From: Plasticicumulans acidivorans
GTDB taxonomy: Bacteria > Pseudomonadota > Gammaproteobacteria > Competibacterales > Competibacteraceae
NCBI RefSeq assembly: GCF_003182095.1
Contig: NZ_QGTJ01000012.1
Coordinates: 1-64,000 of the forward strand
Direction: 5' to 3'
Length of the DNA stretch: 64,000 nt
Every line of letters starts with the position of its first letter. Positions within the stretch are counted from its first letter, which is position 1. Below, piece by piece: positions 1 through 8,149 of the stretch. The position numbers were made by a program, and so were the translations under genes. Under the pieces are notes generated by a model that had not been told where the DNA came from, made no database searches, and saw only the letters and a list, made by a program, of their open reading frames with translations.

Positions 1-258
<258 letters not shown>

Positions 259-266
259 TGTGGTAC

Positions 267-299
267 GCGGAGGTGCGTGCCCGCCGGCGGCACCTCCGC
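267..299 (+). promoter_or_regulatory. nifH-nifD intercistronic hairpin
   Basis: A perfect 10-bp inverted repeat (GCGGAGGTGC at 267-276, GCACCTCCGC at 290-299) with a 13-nt loop lies in the 102-nt space between nifH and nifD. No T-tract follows, so it is not a classical terminator. Such structures commonly stabilise the upstream nifH message or cause partial read-through, giving more NifH than NifDK. That role is inferred. Confidence 0.6.
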
Positions 300-360
300 A
301 CTCCCGATTCGTTCATTGCGCGGCGCCACGGATTAGTGGGCCGGCGTGAGGAGTGTAGTT

Positions 361-1809
361 ATGACGACTTTGACGCGTGAAGAGACTGAGAGCCTGATCC
401 GCGAGGTGCTCGAAGTCTATCCGGATAAGGCCAAGAAGGATCGTGCCAAGCATTTGGCGGTCAACGATCAGAGCATCGAGCAATCGAAGAAGTGCATTAC
501 TTCCAACCGCAAGTCGCTGCCCGGCGTGATGACCATCCGCGGCTGCGCCTACGCAGGTTCGAAGGGTGTGGTGTGGGGTCCGATCAAGGACATGATCCAC
601 ATTTCCCACGGCCCGGTCGGCTGTGGCCAGTACTCGCGTGCCGGTCGTCGTAACTACTACGTCGGTGTCACCGGCGTGAACACCTTCGGCGACATGAACT
701 TCACCTCGGACTTCCAGGAGAAGGACATCGTCTTCGGTGGTGACAAGAAGCTCGCCAAGCTCATCGAAGAAATCGAAACACTGTTCCCGCTGGCCAAGGG
801 CATCTCCGTGCAGTCCGAGTGCCCGATCGGTCTGATCGGCGACGACATCGAAGCGGTCTCGAAGAAAGCTTCCGCGGCGATCGGCAAGCCGGTCGTGCCG
901 GTGCGCTGCGAAGGCTTCCGCGGCGTCTCCCAGTCGCTCGGCCACCACATTGCCAATGACGCGATCCGCGACTGGGTCATCGGCAACCGTGACGGCCAGC
1001 CGTTCGAATCGACCCCGTACGACGTGGCGATCATCGGCGACTACAACATCGGTGGTGATGCCTGGTCTTCGCGCATCCTGCTCGAAGAAATGGGCCTGCG
1101 CGTGGTCGCGCAGTGGTCCGGCGACGGCACCCTCTCGGAAATGGAGCTGACCCCGAAGGTCAAGCTCAACCTCGTCCACTGCTACCGCTCGATGAACTAC
1201 ATCTCGCGGCACATGGAAGAGAAGTACAACATTCCGTGGATCGAATATAACTTCTTCGGCCCGACCAAGATCGCCGAGTCGCTGCGCAAGATCGCCGCGC
1301 ACTTCGACGACACGATCAAGGAAGGCGCCGAGCGCGTCATCGAGAAGTACAAGGCGGAGTACGAGGCGGTCATCGCCAAGTACCGTCCGCGCCTCGAAGG
1401 CAAGCGCGTGATGCTGTACGTCGGCGGTCTGCGCCCGCGTCACGTCATCGGCGCTTACGAGGATCTGGGCATGGAAGTGGTCGGCACGGGCTACGAGTTC
1501 GCGCACAACGACGACTACGACCGCACGATCAAGGAAATGGGCAACGCGACGCTGCTCTATGACGACGTCACCGGCTTCGAGTTCGAGGAGTTCGTCAAGC
1601 GCGTGAAGCCGGACCTGGTCGGTTCCGGCATCAAGGAGAAGTACATCTTCCAGAAGATGGGCGTCCCCTTCCGCCAGATGCACTCCTGGGACTACTCCGG
1701 TCCGTACCACGGCTACGACGGCTTCGCCATCTTCGCCCGTGACATGGACATGACGATCAACAACCCGTGCTGGGCCGCGCTGAAGGCCCCGTGGGCCAAG
1801 GCCGCCTGA
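361..1809 (+). CDS. nifD: Nitrogenase molybdenum-iron protein alpha chain NifD
   Basis: Alpha subunit of the MoFe protein, 482 residues, which carries the FeMo-cofactor and half of the P-cluster. All expected ligands are visible: P-cluster cysteines at 62, 88 and 154, the conserved histidine at 195 in SLGHH, the cofactor cysteine at 274 in HCYRSMN and the cofactor histidine at 441 in MHSWDYSG. The ATG at 361 is preferred over an in-frame GTG at 346 because a GAGGAG ribosome site precedes it at about 348. It is followed by nifK after a hairpin-containing spacer. The gene looks fully functional. Confidence 0.98.
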   Translation: MTTLTREETESLIREVLEVYPDKAKKDRAKHLAVNDQSIEQSKKCITSNRKSLPGVMTIRGCAYAGSKGVVWGPIKDMIHISHGPVGCGQYSRAGRRNYYVGVTGVNTFGDMNFTSDFQEKDIVFGGDKKLAKLIEEIETLFPLAKGISVQSECPIGLIGDDIEAVSKKASAAIGKPVVPVRCEGFRGVSQSLGHHIANDAIRDWVIGNRDGQPFESTPYDVAIIGDYNIGGDAWSSRILLEEMGLRVVAQWSGDGTLSEMELTPKVKLNLVHCYRSMNYISRHMEEKYNIPWIEYNFFGPTKIAESLRKIAAHFDDTIKEGAERVIEKYKAEYEAVIAKYRPRLEGKRVMLYVGGLRPRHVIGAYEDLGMEVVGTGYEFAHNDDYDRTIKEMGNATLLYDDVTGFEFEEFVKRVKPDLVGSGIKEKYIFQKMGVPFRQMHSWDYSGPYHGYDGFAIFARDMDMTINNPCWAALKAPWAKAA

Positions 1810-1825
1810 GTCTCAGATCGTGTCC

Positions 1826-1847
1826 GCGGCCGGCTGAGGCCGGCCGC
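1826..1847 (+). promoter_or_regulatory. nifD-nifK intercistronic hairpin
   Basis: A perfect 9-bp stem (GCGGCCGGC, loop TGAG, GCCGGCCGC) sits just downstream of the nifD stop codon. No T-run follows. It resembles the element in the nifH-nifD gap in position and GC content but not in sequence, so the structure is what recurs. Confidence 0.55.
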
Positions 1848-1915
1848 AAACCCCAGATTCGCATTCCCTTCGAGTCCGGTATCCGCGGATTGGCGGTGCC
1901 GGCGAGGATAAAGTC

Positions 1916-3487
1916 ATGAGCCAGATCGTCGACGACATCAAGCCCTGCTTCCCCTTGTTCCGTCAGGACGAGTACAAGGAAATGCTTGCGCGCAAGCAGG
2001 AGCAGTTCGAAGAGCGCACCCCGCAGGACAAGATCGATGAGACCTACCTGTGGACGACGACGCAGGAATATCAGGAACTGAATTTCAAGCGCGAAGCGCT
2101 GACCGTCAACCCGGCCAAGGCCTGCCAGCCGCTCGGCGCCGTGCTCTGCGCGCTCGGCTTCGAGAAGACCATGCCGTACGTGCACGGCTCTCAGGGTTGC
2201 GTCGCCTACTTCCGCACCTACTTCAACCGTCACTTCAAGGAGCCGGTCTCCTGCGTGTCCGACTCGATGACGGAAGACGCGGCGGTGTTCGGCGGCCAGA
2301 AGAACATGTTCGACGGTCTGGAAAACGCCAAGGCGATGTACCAGCCGGACATCATCGCCGTGTCGACCACCTGCATGGCCGAGGTCATCGGTGACGACCT
2401 CAACGCCTTCATCAACAACGCGAAGAAGGCCGGTCACGTACCGCAGGAGTTCCCGACGCCGTTCGCGCACACCCCGAGCTTCGTCGGCAGCCACACCACG
2501 GGCTGGGACAACATGTTCGAGGGCATGCAGCGCTTCTTCACGCTGAACTCGATGGAAGACAAGGTCGTCGGCAGCAACGGCAAGCTCAACTTCGTGCCGG
2601 GCTTCGAGACCTATCTCGGTAACTACCGCGTCATCAAGCGCATGATGAAGGAGATGGGCGTCGAGGCGACGCTGTTGTCCGATCCTTCCGAAGTGCTCGA
2701 CACCCCGGCTGACGGCACCTTCCGCATGTACTCGGGCGGTACCACCCAGGCTGAGATCAAGGATGCGCCGAACGCGTTCAGCACCATCCTGATGCAGCCG
2801 TTCCAGCTGGAAAAGACCCGGAAGTTCGCCGAGAACGTCTGGAAGCACGAAGTTCCGAAGACCAACATCCCGATGGGTCTGAAGTGGACCGACGAGTTCC
2901 TGATGGCGATCTCCGAGATCACCGGCAAGGCGATTCCCGCCTCGCTGGAGCTGGAGCGCGGCCGTCTCGTCGACATGATGACCGACTCCCACTCCTGGCT
3001 GCACGGCAAGAAGTTCGCCATCTACGGCGATCCGGACTTCGTCATCGGCATGGTCCACTTCCTGCTCGAAGTGGGCGCCGAGCCGACCCACATCCTGGCG
3101 AACAACGGCAACAAGCGTTGGGCGAAGGCGGTGCAGAAGGTTCTCGACAGCTCGCCGTACGGCAAGTCTGGCAAGGTCTATGCCGGTTGCGACCTGTGGC
3201 ACATGCGCTCGCTGTGCTGCACGGACAAGCCGGACTTCCTGATCGGCAACTCCTACGGCAAGTTCATCCAGCGTGACACCGGCCACAAGGGCAAGGAGTT
3301 CGAGGTGCCGCTGATCCGCATCGGCTTCCCGATCTTCGATCGTCACCACCTGCACCGCATGACGACCCTCGGCTACGAAGGCGCCATGTATCTGCTGACC
3401 ACGCTGGTCAACGCGGTCCTCGAAAAGCTCGACGACGAAACCCGCGGCATGGGTACCACGGACTACAACTACGACCTCGTCCGCTAA
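1916..3487 (+). CDS. nifK: Nitrogenase molybdenum-iron protein beta chain NifK
   Basis: Beta subunit of the MoFe protein, 523 residues, forming the alpha2beta2 tetramer with NifD. The three P-cluster cysteines are at 70 (NPAKACQPLG), 95 (HGSQGCVAYF) and 153 (STTCMAEVIGDD), the same numbering as in the well-studied Azotobacter protein. The N-terminal extension of about 50 residues typical of Mo-nitrogenase beta chains is present. The start is supported by a GAGGA motif 9 nt upstream. It sits between nifD and nifT. Confidence 0.98.
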   Translation: MSQIVDDIKPCFPLFRQDEYKEMLARKQEQFEERTPQDKIDETYLWTTTQEYQELNFKREALTVNPAKACQPLGAVLCALGFEKTMPYVHGSQGCVAYFRTYFNRHFKEPVSCVSDSMTEDAAVFGGQKNMFDGLENAKAMYQPDIIAVSTTCMAEVIGDDLNAFINNAKKAGHVPQEFPTPFAHTPSFVGSHTTGWDNMFEGMQRFFTLNSMEDKVVGSNGKLNFVPGFETYLGNYRVIKRMMKEMGVEATLLSDPSEVLDTPADGTFRMYSGGTTQAEIKDAPNAFSTILMQPFQLEKTRKFAENVWKHEVPKTNIPMGLKWTDEFLMAISEITGKAIPASLELERGRLVDMMTDSHSWLHGKKFAIYGDPDFVIGMVHFLLEVGAEPTHILANNGNKRWAKAVQKVLDSSPYGKSGKVYAGCDLWHMRSLCCTDKPDFLIGNSYGKFIQRDTGHKGKEFEVPLIRIGFPIFDRHHLHRMTTLGYEGAMYLLTTLVNAVLEKLDDETRGMGTTDYNYDLVR

Positions 3488-3497
3488 CCCGACCCGA

Positions 3498-3520
3498 GCC
3501 CGGACGGATGACGTCCGGGC
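3498..3520 (+). promoter_or_regulatory. nifK-nifT intercistronic hairpin
   Basis: GCCCGGACG, loop GATGA, CGTCCGGGC form a perfect 9-bp stem 11 nt after the nifK stop. No T-tract follows. It is third in the series of GC-rich hairpins and could act as a 3' stabiliser for nifHDK mRNA or as a leaky terminator. Confidence 0.55.
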
Positions 3521-3619
3521 CCTGCACTGGGCGGCGGGGCGGTGGATACCGACCCGCTTCGCCGTGTGCTGCGTTCAGCGCCTACTGCAAGTCGCCACCT
3601 TCAGTCCGGAGAAACCGAG

Positions 3620-3847
3620 ATGGCTAACGTAATGATTCGACGCGGGGCAGACGGCGGACTCGTCTTCTATCTGGCCAAGAAAGACCTGGAAGAGCAGATC
3701 GAGTCGCTGGAGTTCGACCAACCGGATCGTTGGGGCGGCGAGCTGAAGCTGCACGACGGTCAGGTCTGGCACGTCGAGCCGCTGAACGAAGCCCCGCGTC
3801 TGCCGATCACCGTACGTGCCCGTCGGCTCGTCGGCAGTGACGACTGA
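3620..3847 (+). CDS. nifT: NifT/FixU family protein
   Basis: A 75-residue protein of the NifT/FixU family, a small conserved protein almost always encoded next to nifK. Its function is unclear; loss has little effect in tested diazotrophs. The sequence opens MANVMIRR and has the family's alternating strand pattern with a WGGELKL segment. The ATG at 3620 is chosen over an upstream in-frame GTG at 3542 because a GGAGAAA site lies just before it at 3607. Confidence 0.92.
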   Translation: MANVMIRRGADGGLVFYLAKKDLEEQIESLEFDQPDRWGGELKLHDGQVWHVEPLNEAPRLPITVRARRLVGSDD

Positions 3848-3855
3848 TCTGTGAA

Positions 3856-3872
3856 CCGGCCCGTGCGGCCGG
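3856..3872 (+). promoter_or_regulatory. nifT-ferredoxin intercistronic hairpin
   Basis: CCGGCC, loop CGTGC, GGCCGG: a 6-bp stem 8 nt after the nifT stop. It is shorter than the preceding ones. Any role in mRNA processing is inferred from the repeated arrangement. Confidence 0.4.
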
Positions 3873-3907
3873 ACGTGCAAGAACACTAGATTCGAGGGTT
3901 TTCTGTC

Positions 3908-4108
3908 ATGGCCATGAAAATTGTCGCGATGGAGTGCATCGCCTGCGGTGACTGCAAGCCGGTGTGCCCGACCAAGTCGATCAGCGAGAAGGGCGGCATC
4001 TTCAAGATCGATAAAGCCACCTGCACCGAGTGTGAAGGTGATTTCGACGAGCCGAAGTGCGTCGAAGTCTGTCCGGTCGACGGCTGCATCGTTCAGATCG
4101 CGGCCTGA
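3908..4108 (+). CDS. 2[4Fe-4S] ferredoxin
   Basis: A 66-residue bacterial-type ferredoxin with two cluster motifs: CIACGDCKPVCP near the N-terminus, and a second motif starting at CTECEG with an expanded spacing before CVEVCPVDGC. The longer insert between the second and third cysteines of the second motif is typical of the small ferredoxins (FdxN/nif-associated type) that donate electrons in nitrogen fixation. It lies between nifT and the nifY-like gene. A partner role with NifH or cofactor assembly is likely but not shown by sequence alone. Confidence 0.93.
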   Translation: MAMKIVAMECIACGDCKPVCPTKSISEKGGIFKIDKATCTECEGDFDEPKCVEVCPVDGCIVQIAA

Positions 4109-4148
4109 GGTTTTTGCTCCATGCGGGCGTTCGCGTCCGTCACCAAAG

Positions 4149-4185
4149 CGCCTCCCCGGTCACGTACAGTGGGTCAGGGGAGGCG
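4149..4185 (+). promoter_or_regulatory. Ferredoxin-nifY intercistronic hairpin
   Basis: CGCCTCCCC at 4149-4157 pairs perfectly with GGGGAGGCG at 4177-4185 around a 19-nt loop, in the 137-nt gap after the ferredoxin gene. There is no T-tract. It continues the pattern of hairpins in the spaces between the structural nif genes. Confidence 0.5.
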
Positions 4186-4245
4186 ATGGCGCGCCCGCTT
4201 GGTCATGGCTTGAACGCTCACCACCTGCATGGGGAGGAGCAAGCA

Positions 4246-4953
4246 ATGTCTGCCGATAGCGAACGAGAAGTCGCCCTGCGCATCGGGCTTGCCGCGCGCA
4301 CGATCGAGGGCATCGATATTCGGGAGTTCGTCGGGGCTCTGGCCACATATCTTGGCGTGCCGCTGACGCCCGAAAAACTGGCGAAGATCACCGTCGACGA
4401 TTTGCACAAACTGCTCAAGGGTGACGATGCCCACGACGAGGACGCCGACCGCCTGGGGCTGAAACAGGCCGTGCGCTACCTGTGGGGGCAGGACATCGCC
4501 GATGACGGCGCTCCGCAGGCCGAAGCGTATTGCGAAGGCGAGATGCCGGGCTCGCTGCGGGTGGCCGTGGCCTCGAACAGCGGTGAGCAGCTCGATGGTC
4601 ATTTCGGCAGTTGCGCGCGTTTCCTGATCTATCAGGTCTCGCCGACCGCGATGAAGCTGGTCGGCAGCCGGGCCACACGCGGCGCCGATGCCGAGGAAGA
4701 TCGCAACGCTGCACGGGCCGCGCTGCTCGAAGGCTGCCAGTTGCTGTACGTGCAGTCGATTGGTGGTCCGGCCGCGGCGAAAGTCGTGCGTGCCGGGGTG
4801 CACCCGATCAAAGTGCCGGCCGGTGGCGCAGGCCGTGAGGTGCTGATCCGTCTGCAGCAGGCCCTGCAGGCGCCGCCGCCGTGGCTGGCGCGGGTGATGG
4901 GCGTCGAAGCCCAGTCGCTGGCGCGCTTCGGTGCCGAGGAAGAAGCGTCATGA
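4246..4953 (+). CDS. nifY: NifY/NafY-type FeMo-cofactor binding protein
   Basis: A 235-residue protein with two parts: an N-terminal helical region (about 1-85) and a C-terminal NifX/NifB-like domain (about 105-220) that begins LRVAVASNSGEQLDGHFGSC. The HFG motif supplies the histidine implicated in cofactor binding in this family. NafY/NifY proteins carry FeMo-cofactor to, or chaperone, apo-MoFe protein. The length and two-domain layout match NafY/NifY rather than the single-domain NifX found downstream. The ATG at 4246 has a very strong GGGGAGGAG site; an in-frame upstream extension from 4057 would overlap the ferredoxin gene. Confidence 0.88.
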   Translation: MSADSEREVALRIGLAARTIEGIDIREFVGALATYLGVPLTPEKLAKITVDDLHKLLKGDDAHDEDADRLGLKQAVRYLWGQDIADDGAPQAEAYCEGEMPGSLRVAVASNSGEQLDGHFGSCARFLIYQVSPTAMKLVGSRATRGADAEEDRNAARAALLEGCQLLYVQSIGGPAAAKVVRAGVHPIKVPAGGAGREVLIRLQQALQAPPPWLARVMGVEAQSLARFGAEEEAS

Positions 4954-5240
4954 GCGGTGTACCAATCACCGGGGAACTGCTCAAGCGGCTGCACGTGGCG
5001 ATTGTGGATGACGGTCGAATCGACGACGATTTACCCGCGCGCCTGTGGGGGAGTTTTCCCGGACTGCGGATTACGCATTGCAGCGAAGACGATGTCTCGC
5101 CGCGTGCCAAACCCTGGAGTGAGGAGGCGGGCTGGAAGCTGTTCCTGGTGGGCGGAGATCACTGCCTGGGGCTCGTCGGTGCACCCGAGATGGCCTGCGG
5201 CGTTCTGATCGCCGAGGTCGTTGAGGACGACGAGGACTGA
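4950..5240 (+). CDS. Small acidic conserved nif-cluster protein, function unknown
   Basis: A 96-residue protein whose ATG overlaps the nifY stop (ATGA), so it is translationally coupled to nifY. It starts MSGVPITGELLKRLHVAIVD and ends in an acidic tail (EVVEDDED). No catalytic motif or cluster-binding cysteine cluster is seen; there are three isolated cysteines. I do not recognise the family. The coupling argues for a role beside NifY, for example as a chaperone or adaptor, but that is inference. Confidence 0.75.
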   Translation: MSGVPITGELLKRLHVAIVDDGRIDDDLPARLWGSFPGLRITHCSEDDVSPRAKPWSEEAGWKLFLVGGDHCLGLVGAPEMACGVLIAEVVEDDED

Positions 5241-5405
5241 AGACGTGCCTCCGGCCCTCATCCGGCAGGGACCGGTCTGCAAGTCGCCGCAGGGCGTGCG
5301 ACATGAGGCGCGTGCACCGTCCGCCTGAGGCGGGCGTGCGCGCGTGACCAGAATAGAATCTGCCGCATGTCCCGCGAGGCAGCGGCCCTTGCCGGAATTT
5401 TCTTC

Positions 5406-6362
5406 ATGAGCCAAGTCCGATTCGACCCACGCGGTTTGGCGCCAGCGCTGAGCGCGGCGTGTGCCGAGTGCGCACCCCGCCCGCATCACGGTGCCTTGTC
5501 CGCCGCACTTGATGCGATCGACCCCGCATTGCGCTTCAAGCTCGTACGCGAGAAGCATGGCTGGTTTCGCCCGGGCGGCGTGGTGGACGCGCGTGGCGGG
5601 CGGGTCGCCGATGATCTCGAAACTTGGGCTGAAGCCGAATGGGACGCCTGTCATGGTGATGGTGGCGAGTTCGCTGATCGCCATGCCGGTTTGTGGACCA
5701 CCAAGCTGGATGGCAAGACCCTGTGGTTGACAGCAAGTTATGGCAGCGGTCCGACCGAGTTCGTGCAGGTCGAGATCGAAGAGCTGCGCGAAGTTCGTGA
5801 CCGGCCGCTGGTCGACCCCGAGGAGCCGCCAGCCGAACTGGCCGCCATCATCGAGCCGCTGGAAATGCGCAAGTACGAGCCGCTGGCGCTGGGGCCGGCG
5901 CACTACGCGTTGCGCAACGTGGTCGATGGTGTGGCTTTCTTTGCTGCTCTGCGCGTGGGGGACAACCCGCTGCGACCGGTCGAGCGCTTCGTGGCTGACT
6001 GGGTTGCGAGCAGTGCCCGCACGCATGCGCTGAGTGAGCACTGGGTGTTTGATTTCCATGAGCGCAAAGGGGCGTTCGGCGCCTGTCAGCTCGATGCGCG
6101 GCCGCTGCCGGCCGGCAGGAAGCTGGTCGAGCCGTTTGCCGGCGCCGGGTTGTCGGGCAGCGGACTGGCAACGGCCTTGCAGCGTTACGACCGCAGCCGC
6201 GGTTATCCCTTCGCCTGGTTCTTTGCGCTGGTCACGCACACCGAGGTGCCGCTGTCGATCGCCGAAACCATCGTGCAGGACCATGACGGCGAGTACCGCT
6301 ATCTGCCCGAAACGGATCTGCTCATCGTCCGCCAATGGGTTGCGACCCCGTACAGCTGTTGA
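5406..6362 (+). CDS. Uncharacterised nif-cluster protein
   Basis: About 318 residues from the ATG at 5406 (MSQVRFDPRG); an in-frame ATG at 5367 would add 13 residues, and neither start has a clear ribosome site. The protein is soluble, rich in Trp and acidic residues, with no signal peptide or transmembrane segment. I recognise no known domain. It follows the nifY-linked pair on the same strand and precedes the nifE control region, so it is probably the last gene of the nifHDK transcript. A nitrogenase-related role is suggested only by position. Confidence 0.7.
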   Translation: MSQVRFDPRGLAPALSAACAECAPRPHHGALSAALDAIDPALRFKLVREKHGWFRPGGVVDARGGRVADDLETWAEAEWDACHGDGGEFADRHAGLWTTKLDGKTLWLTASYGSGPTEFVQVEIEELREVRDRPLVDPEEPPAELAAIIEPLEMRKYEPLALGPAHYALRNVVDGVAFFAALRVGDNPLRPVERFVADWVASSARTHALSEHWVFDFHERKGAFGACQLDARPLPAGRKLVEPFAGAGLSGSGLATALQRYDRSRGYPFAWFFALVTHTEVPLSIAETIVQDHDGEYRYLPETDLLIVRQWVATPYSC

Positions 6363-6536
6363 GGGCAGCGGCGGGAGATTTGTTCAAGCCACTCACAGTC
6401 CGGCTCCGTACCGGTGGCAGCCTTTGCTCGGGGGGGCGGCGGTTCTCGCCGGCACGGGCCGGACTGTGCGGTGGCCCCTTTATTTCGGGCTGAGAGCGTT
6501 TGGGCGGATGTGACACACGCGCCGCACTGTCGGCTT

Positions 6537-6552
6537 TGTCGTGAATCCTACA
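6537..6552 (+). promoter_or_regulatory. NifA upstream activator site
   Basis: An exact TGT-N10-ACA motif (TGT at 6537-6539, ACA at 6550-6552), the consensus for NifA dimers. It lies 46 bp before the -24 element of the promoter in front of nifE, that is about 80 bp before the likely transcription start, at the near edge of the usual range. Confidence 0.7.
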
Positions 6553-6597
6553 AGCGCTTTATCGGTTAATCGCGTTTTTTATCAATGTGTTATTGAG

Positions 6598-6613
6598 TGG
6601 CACGCGGCTTGAA
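6598..6613 (+). promoter_or_regulatory. Sigma-54 (-24/-12) promoter for nifEN operon
   Basis: TGGCACGCGGCTTGAA matches the sigma-54 consensus TGGCACG-N4-TTGCA except for A in place of C in the -12 block. It sits about 36 bp before the nifE start, downstream of a perfect NifA site. This makes nifE the head of a separately activated operon. The 285-nt gap from 6364 to 6648 holds nothing else I can recognise. Confidence 0.72.
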
Positions 6614-6648
6614 AGGCAGGTTTGAAAACACCCGCAGGGGGAACCGCC

Positions 6649-8139
6649 ATGAAGCCAGCCGAAGTCGCCCAGTTGCTCGACGAGCCAGCCTGCTCGCACA
6701 ACAAGAAATCGAAGTCCGGTTGCGCCCGTCCGAAGCCTGGGGCTTCCGCCGGTGGCTGTGCCTTCGACGGCGCACAGATCGCCCTGCTGCCGATCGCTGA
6801 TGTCGCGCACATCGTGCATGGTCCGATCGCCTGCGCTGGCAGTTCCTGGGATAACCGCGGCACCCGCTCTTCAGGGCCGACGCTGTACCGCATCGGCATG
6901 ACCACCGACCTGACCGAGCAGGACGTGATCATGGGGCGCAGCGAGAAGCGCCTGTTTCACGCGATCCGGCAGGCGGTCGAGAGTTACGCGCCACCGGCAG
7001 TGTTCGTCTACAACACCTGCGTGCCGGCGCTGATCGGCGACGACATCGAGGCGATCTGCAAGGCGTCGAGCGAGCGTCTGGGGGTGCCGGTCGTGCCGGT
7101 CGACTCCGCCGGTTTCTACGGTACCAAGAACCTCGGCAACCGCATCGCCGGCGAGGCGATGGTCAAGTATGTCGCCGGTACCGGCGAGCGCCCGCCACTC
7201 AATCCCGAGGCGCTGGCCGATGCCCAGGCGCGTGGCATCCAGCGCATCCATGACGTCAACCTGATCGGCGAATACAACATTGCCGGCGAGTTCTGGCACG
7301 TCGCGCCGCTGTTCGATGAGCTTGGTCTGCGCATCATCTGCACGCTCTCCGGCGATGGTCGCTACGAAGACATCGCAGCGATGCATCACGCCGAAGTCAA
7401 CATGATGGTGTGCTCGAAGGCGATGCTGAACGTCGCCCGCAAGCTGGAGGATCGTTTCGGTACGCCGTGGTTCGAAGGCAGTTTCTACGGCATTACCGAT
7501 ACCTCGCAGGCGCTGCGCCAGTTCGCCCGCATCATCGATGACCCGGACCTGACCGCCCGCACCGAGGCGTTGATCGAGCGCGAGGAAGCGAAGATCCGCG
7601 CGCAGCTGCAGCCCTGGCGCGAGCGCCTGGGCGGCAAGCGTGTGCTGCTCTACACCGGCGGCGTCAAGAGCTGGTCGGTGGTGTCCGCGCTGCAGGATCT
7701 GGGGATGAGCGTGGTTGCCACCGGCACCAACAAGTCCACGGAAGAAGACAAGGAGCGCATCCGCGAGCTGATGGGCCCCGATGCGCGCATGGTCAACGAC
7801 GGTTCGCCGCGGGCGCTGCTCAACACCGTCAAGGAACTGCAGGCCGACATTCTCATTGCCGGCGGTCGCAATCTCTACACCGCACTGAAAGCGCGCCTGC
7901 CATTCCTCGATATCAATCAGGAGCGCGAGTTCGGCTATGCCGGCTACACCGGCATGCTCGAACTGGTCAAGCAGCTGGCACTGACATTGGAATCGCCGGT
8001 ATGGGCGCAGGCGCGCTCGGCGGCGCCGTGGGCCGCGCCGAAGCCGGCGGCCGCACCGGCGCCGCTCGATCCGGAAGATCTGCCGATGCCGCTCGATGAC
8101 AGCGCCGAGTTCAGTTTCGGCAACAGCGCCGTGGCCTGA
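6649..8139 (+). CDS. nifE: Nitrogenase cofactor scaffold subunit NifE
   Basis: A 496-residue NifD paralogue which, with NifN, forms the scaffold on which the iron-sulfur core made by NifB is turned into FeMo-cofactor. Visible family marks are [20 protein letters not shown] near residue 35, the conserved [11 protein letters not shown] cysteine region, and the [15 protein letters not shown] cysteine segment. The last 35 residues are Ala/Pro-rich and acidic. The ATG at 6649 is chosen over a TTG at 6622 because AGGGGGAA precedes it. It is first gene of the sigma-54-driven operon and is followed 10 nt later by nifN. Confidence 0.97.
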   Translation: MKPAEVAQLLDEPACSHNKKSKSGCARPKPGASAGGCAFDGAQIALLPIADVAHIVHGPIACAGSSWDNRGTRSSGPTLYRIGMTTDLTEQDVIMGRSEKRLFHAIRQAVESYAPPAVFVYNTCVPALIGDDIEAICKASSERLGVPVVPVDSAGFYGTKNLGNRIAGEAMVKYVAGTGERPPLNPEALADAQARGIQRIHDVNLIGEYNIAGEFWHVAPLFDELGLRIICTLSGDGRYEDIAAMHHAEVNMMVCSKAMLNVARKLEDRFGTPWFEGSFYGITDTSQALRQFARIIDDPDLTARTEALIEREEAKIRAQLQPWRERLGGKRVLLYTGGVKSWSVVSALQDLGMSVVATGTNKSTEEDKERIRELMGPDARMVNDGSPRALLNTVKELQADILIAGGRNLYTALKARLPFLDINQEREFGYAGYTGMLELVKQLALTLESPVWAQARSAAPWAAPKPAAAPAPLDPEDLPMPLDDSAEFSFGNSAVA

Positions 8140-8149
8140 GGAGTTGCCG

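Noticed and set aside
1757..3355. Long open frame on the minus strand opposite nifK (532 codons)
   Set aside because: Its product is rich in Val, Asp, Arg, His and Leu as expected of a GC-rich antisense frame, and the plus strand is unmistakably nifK.
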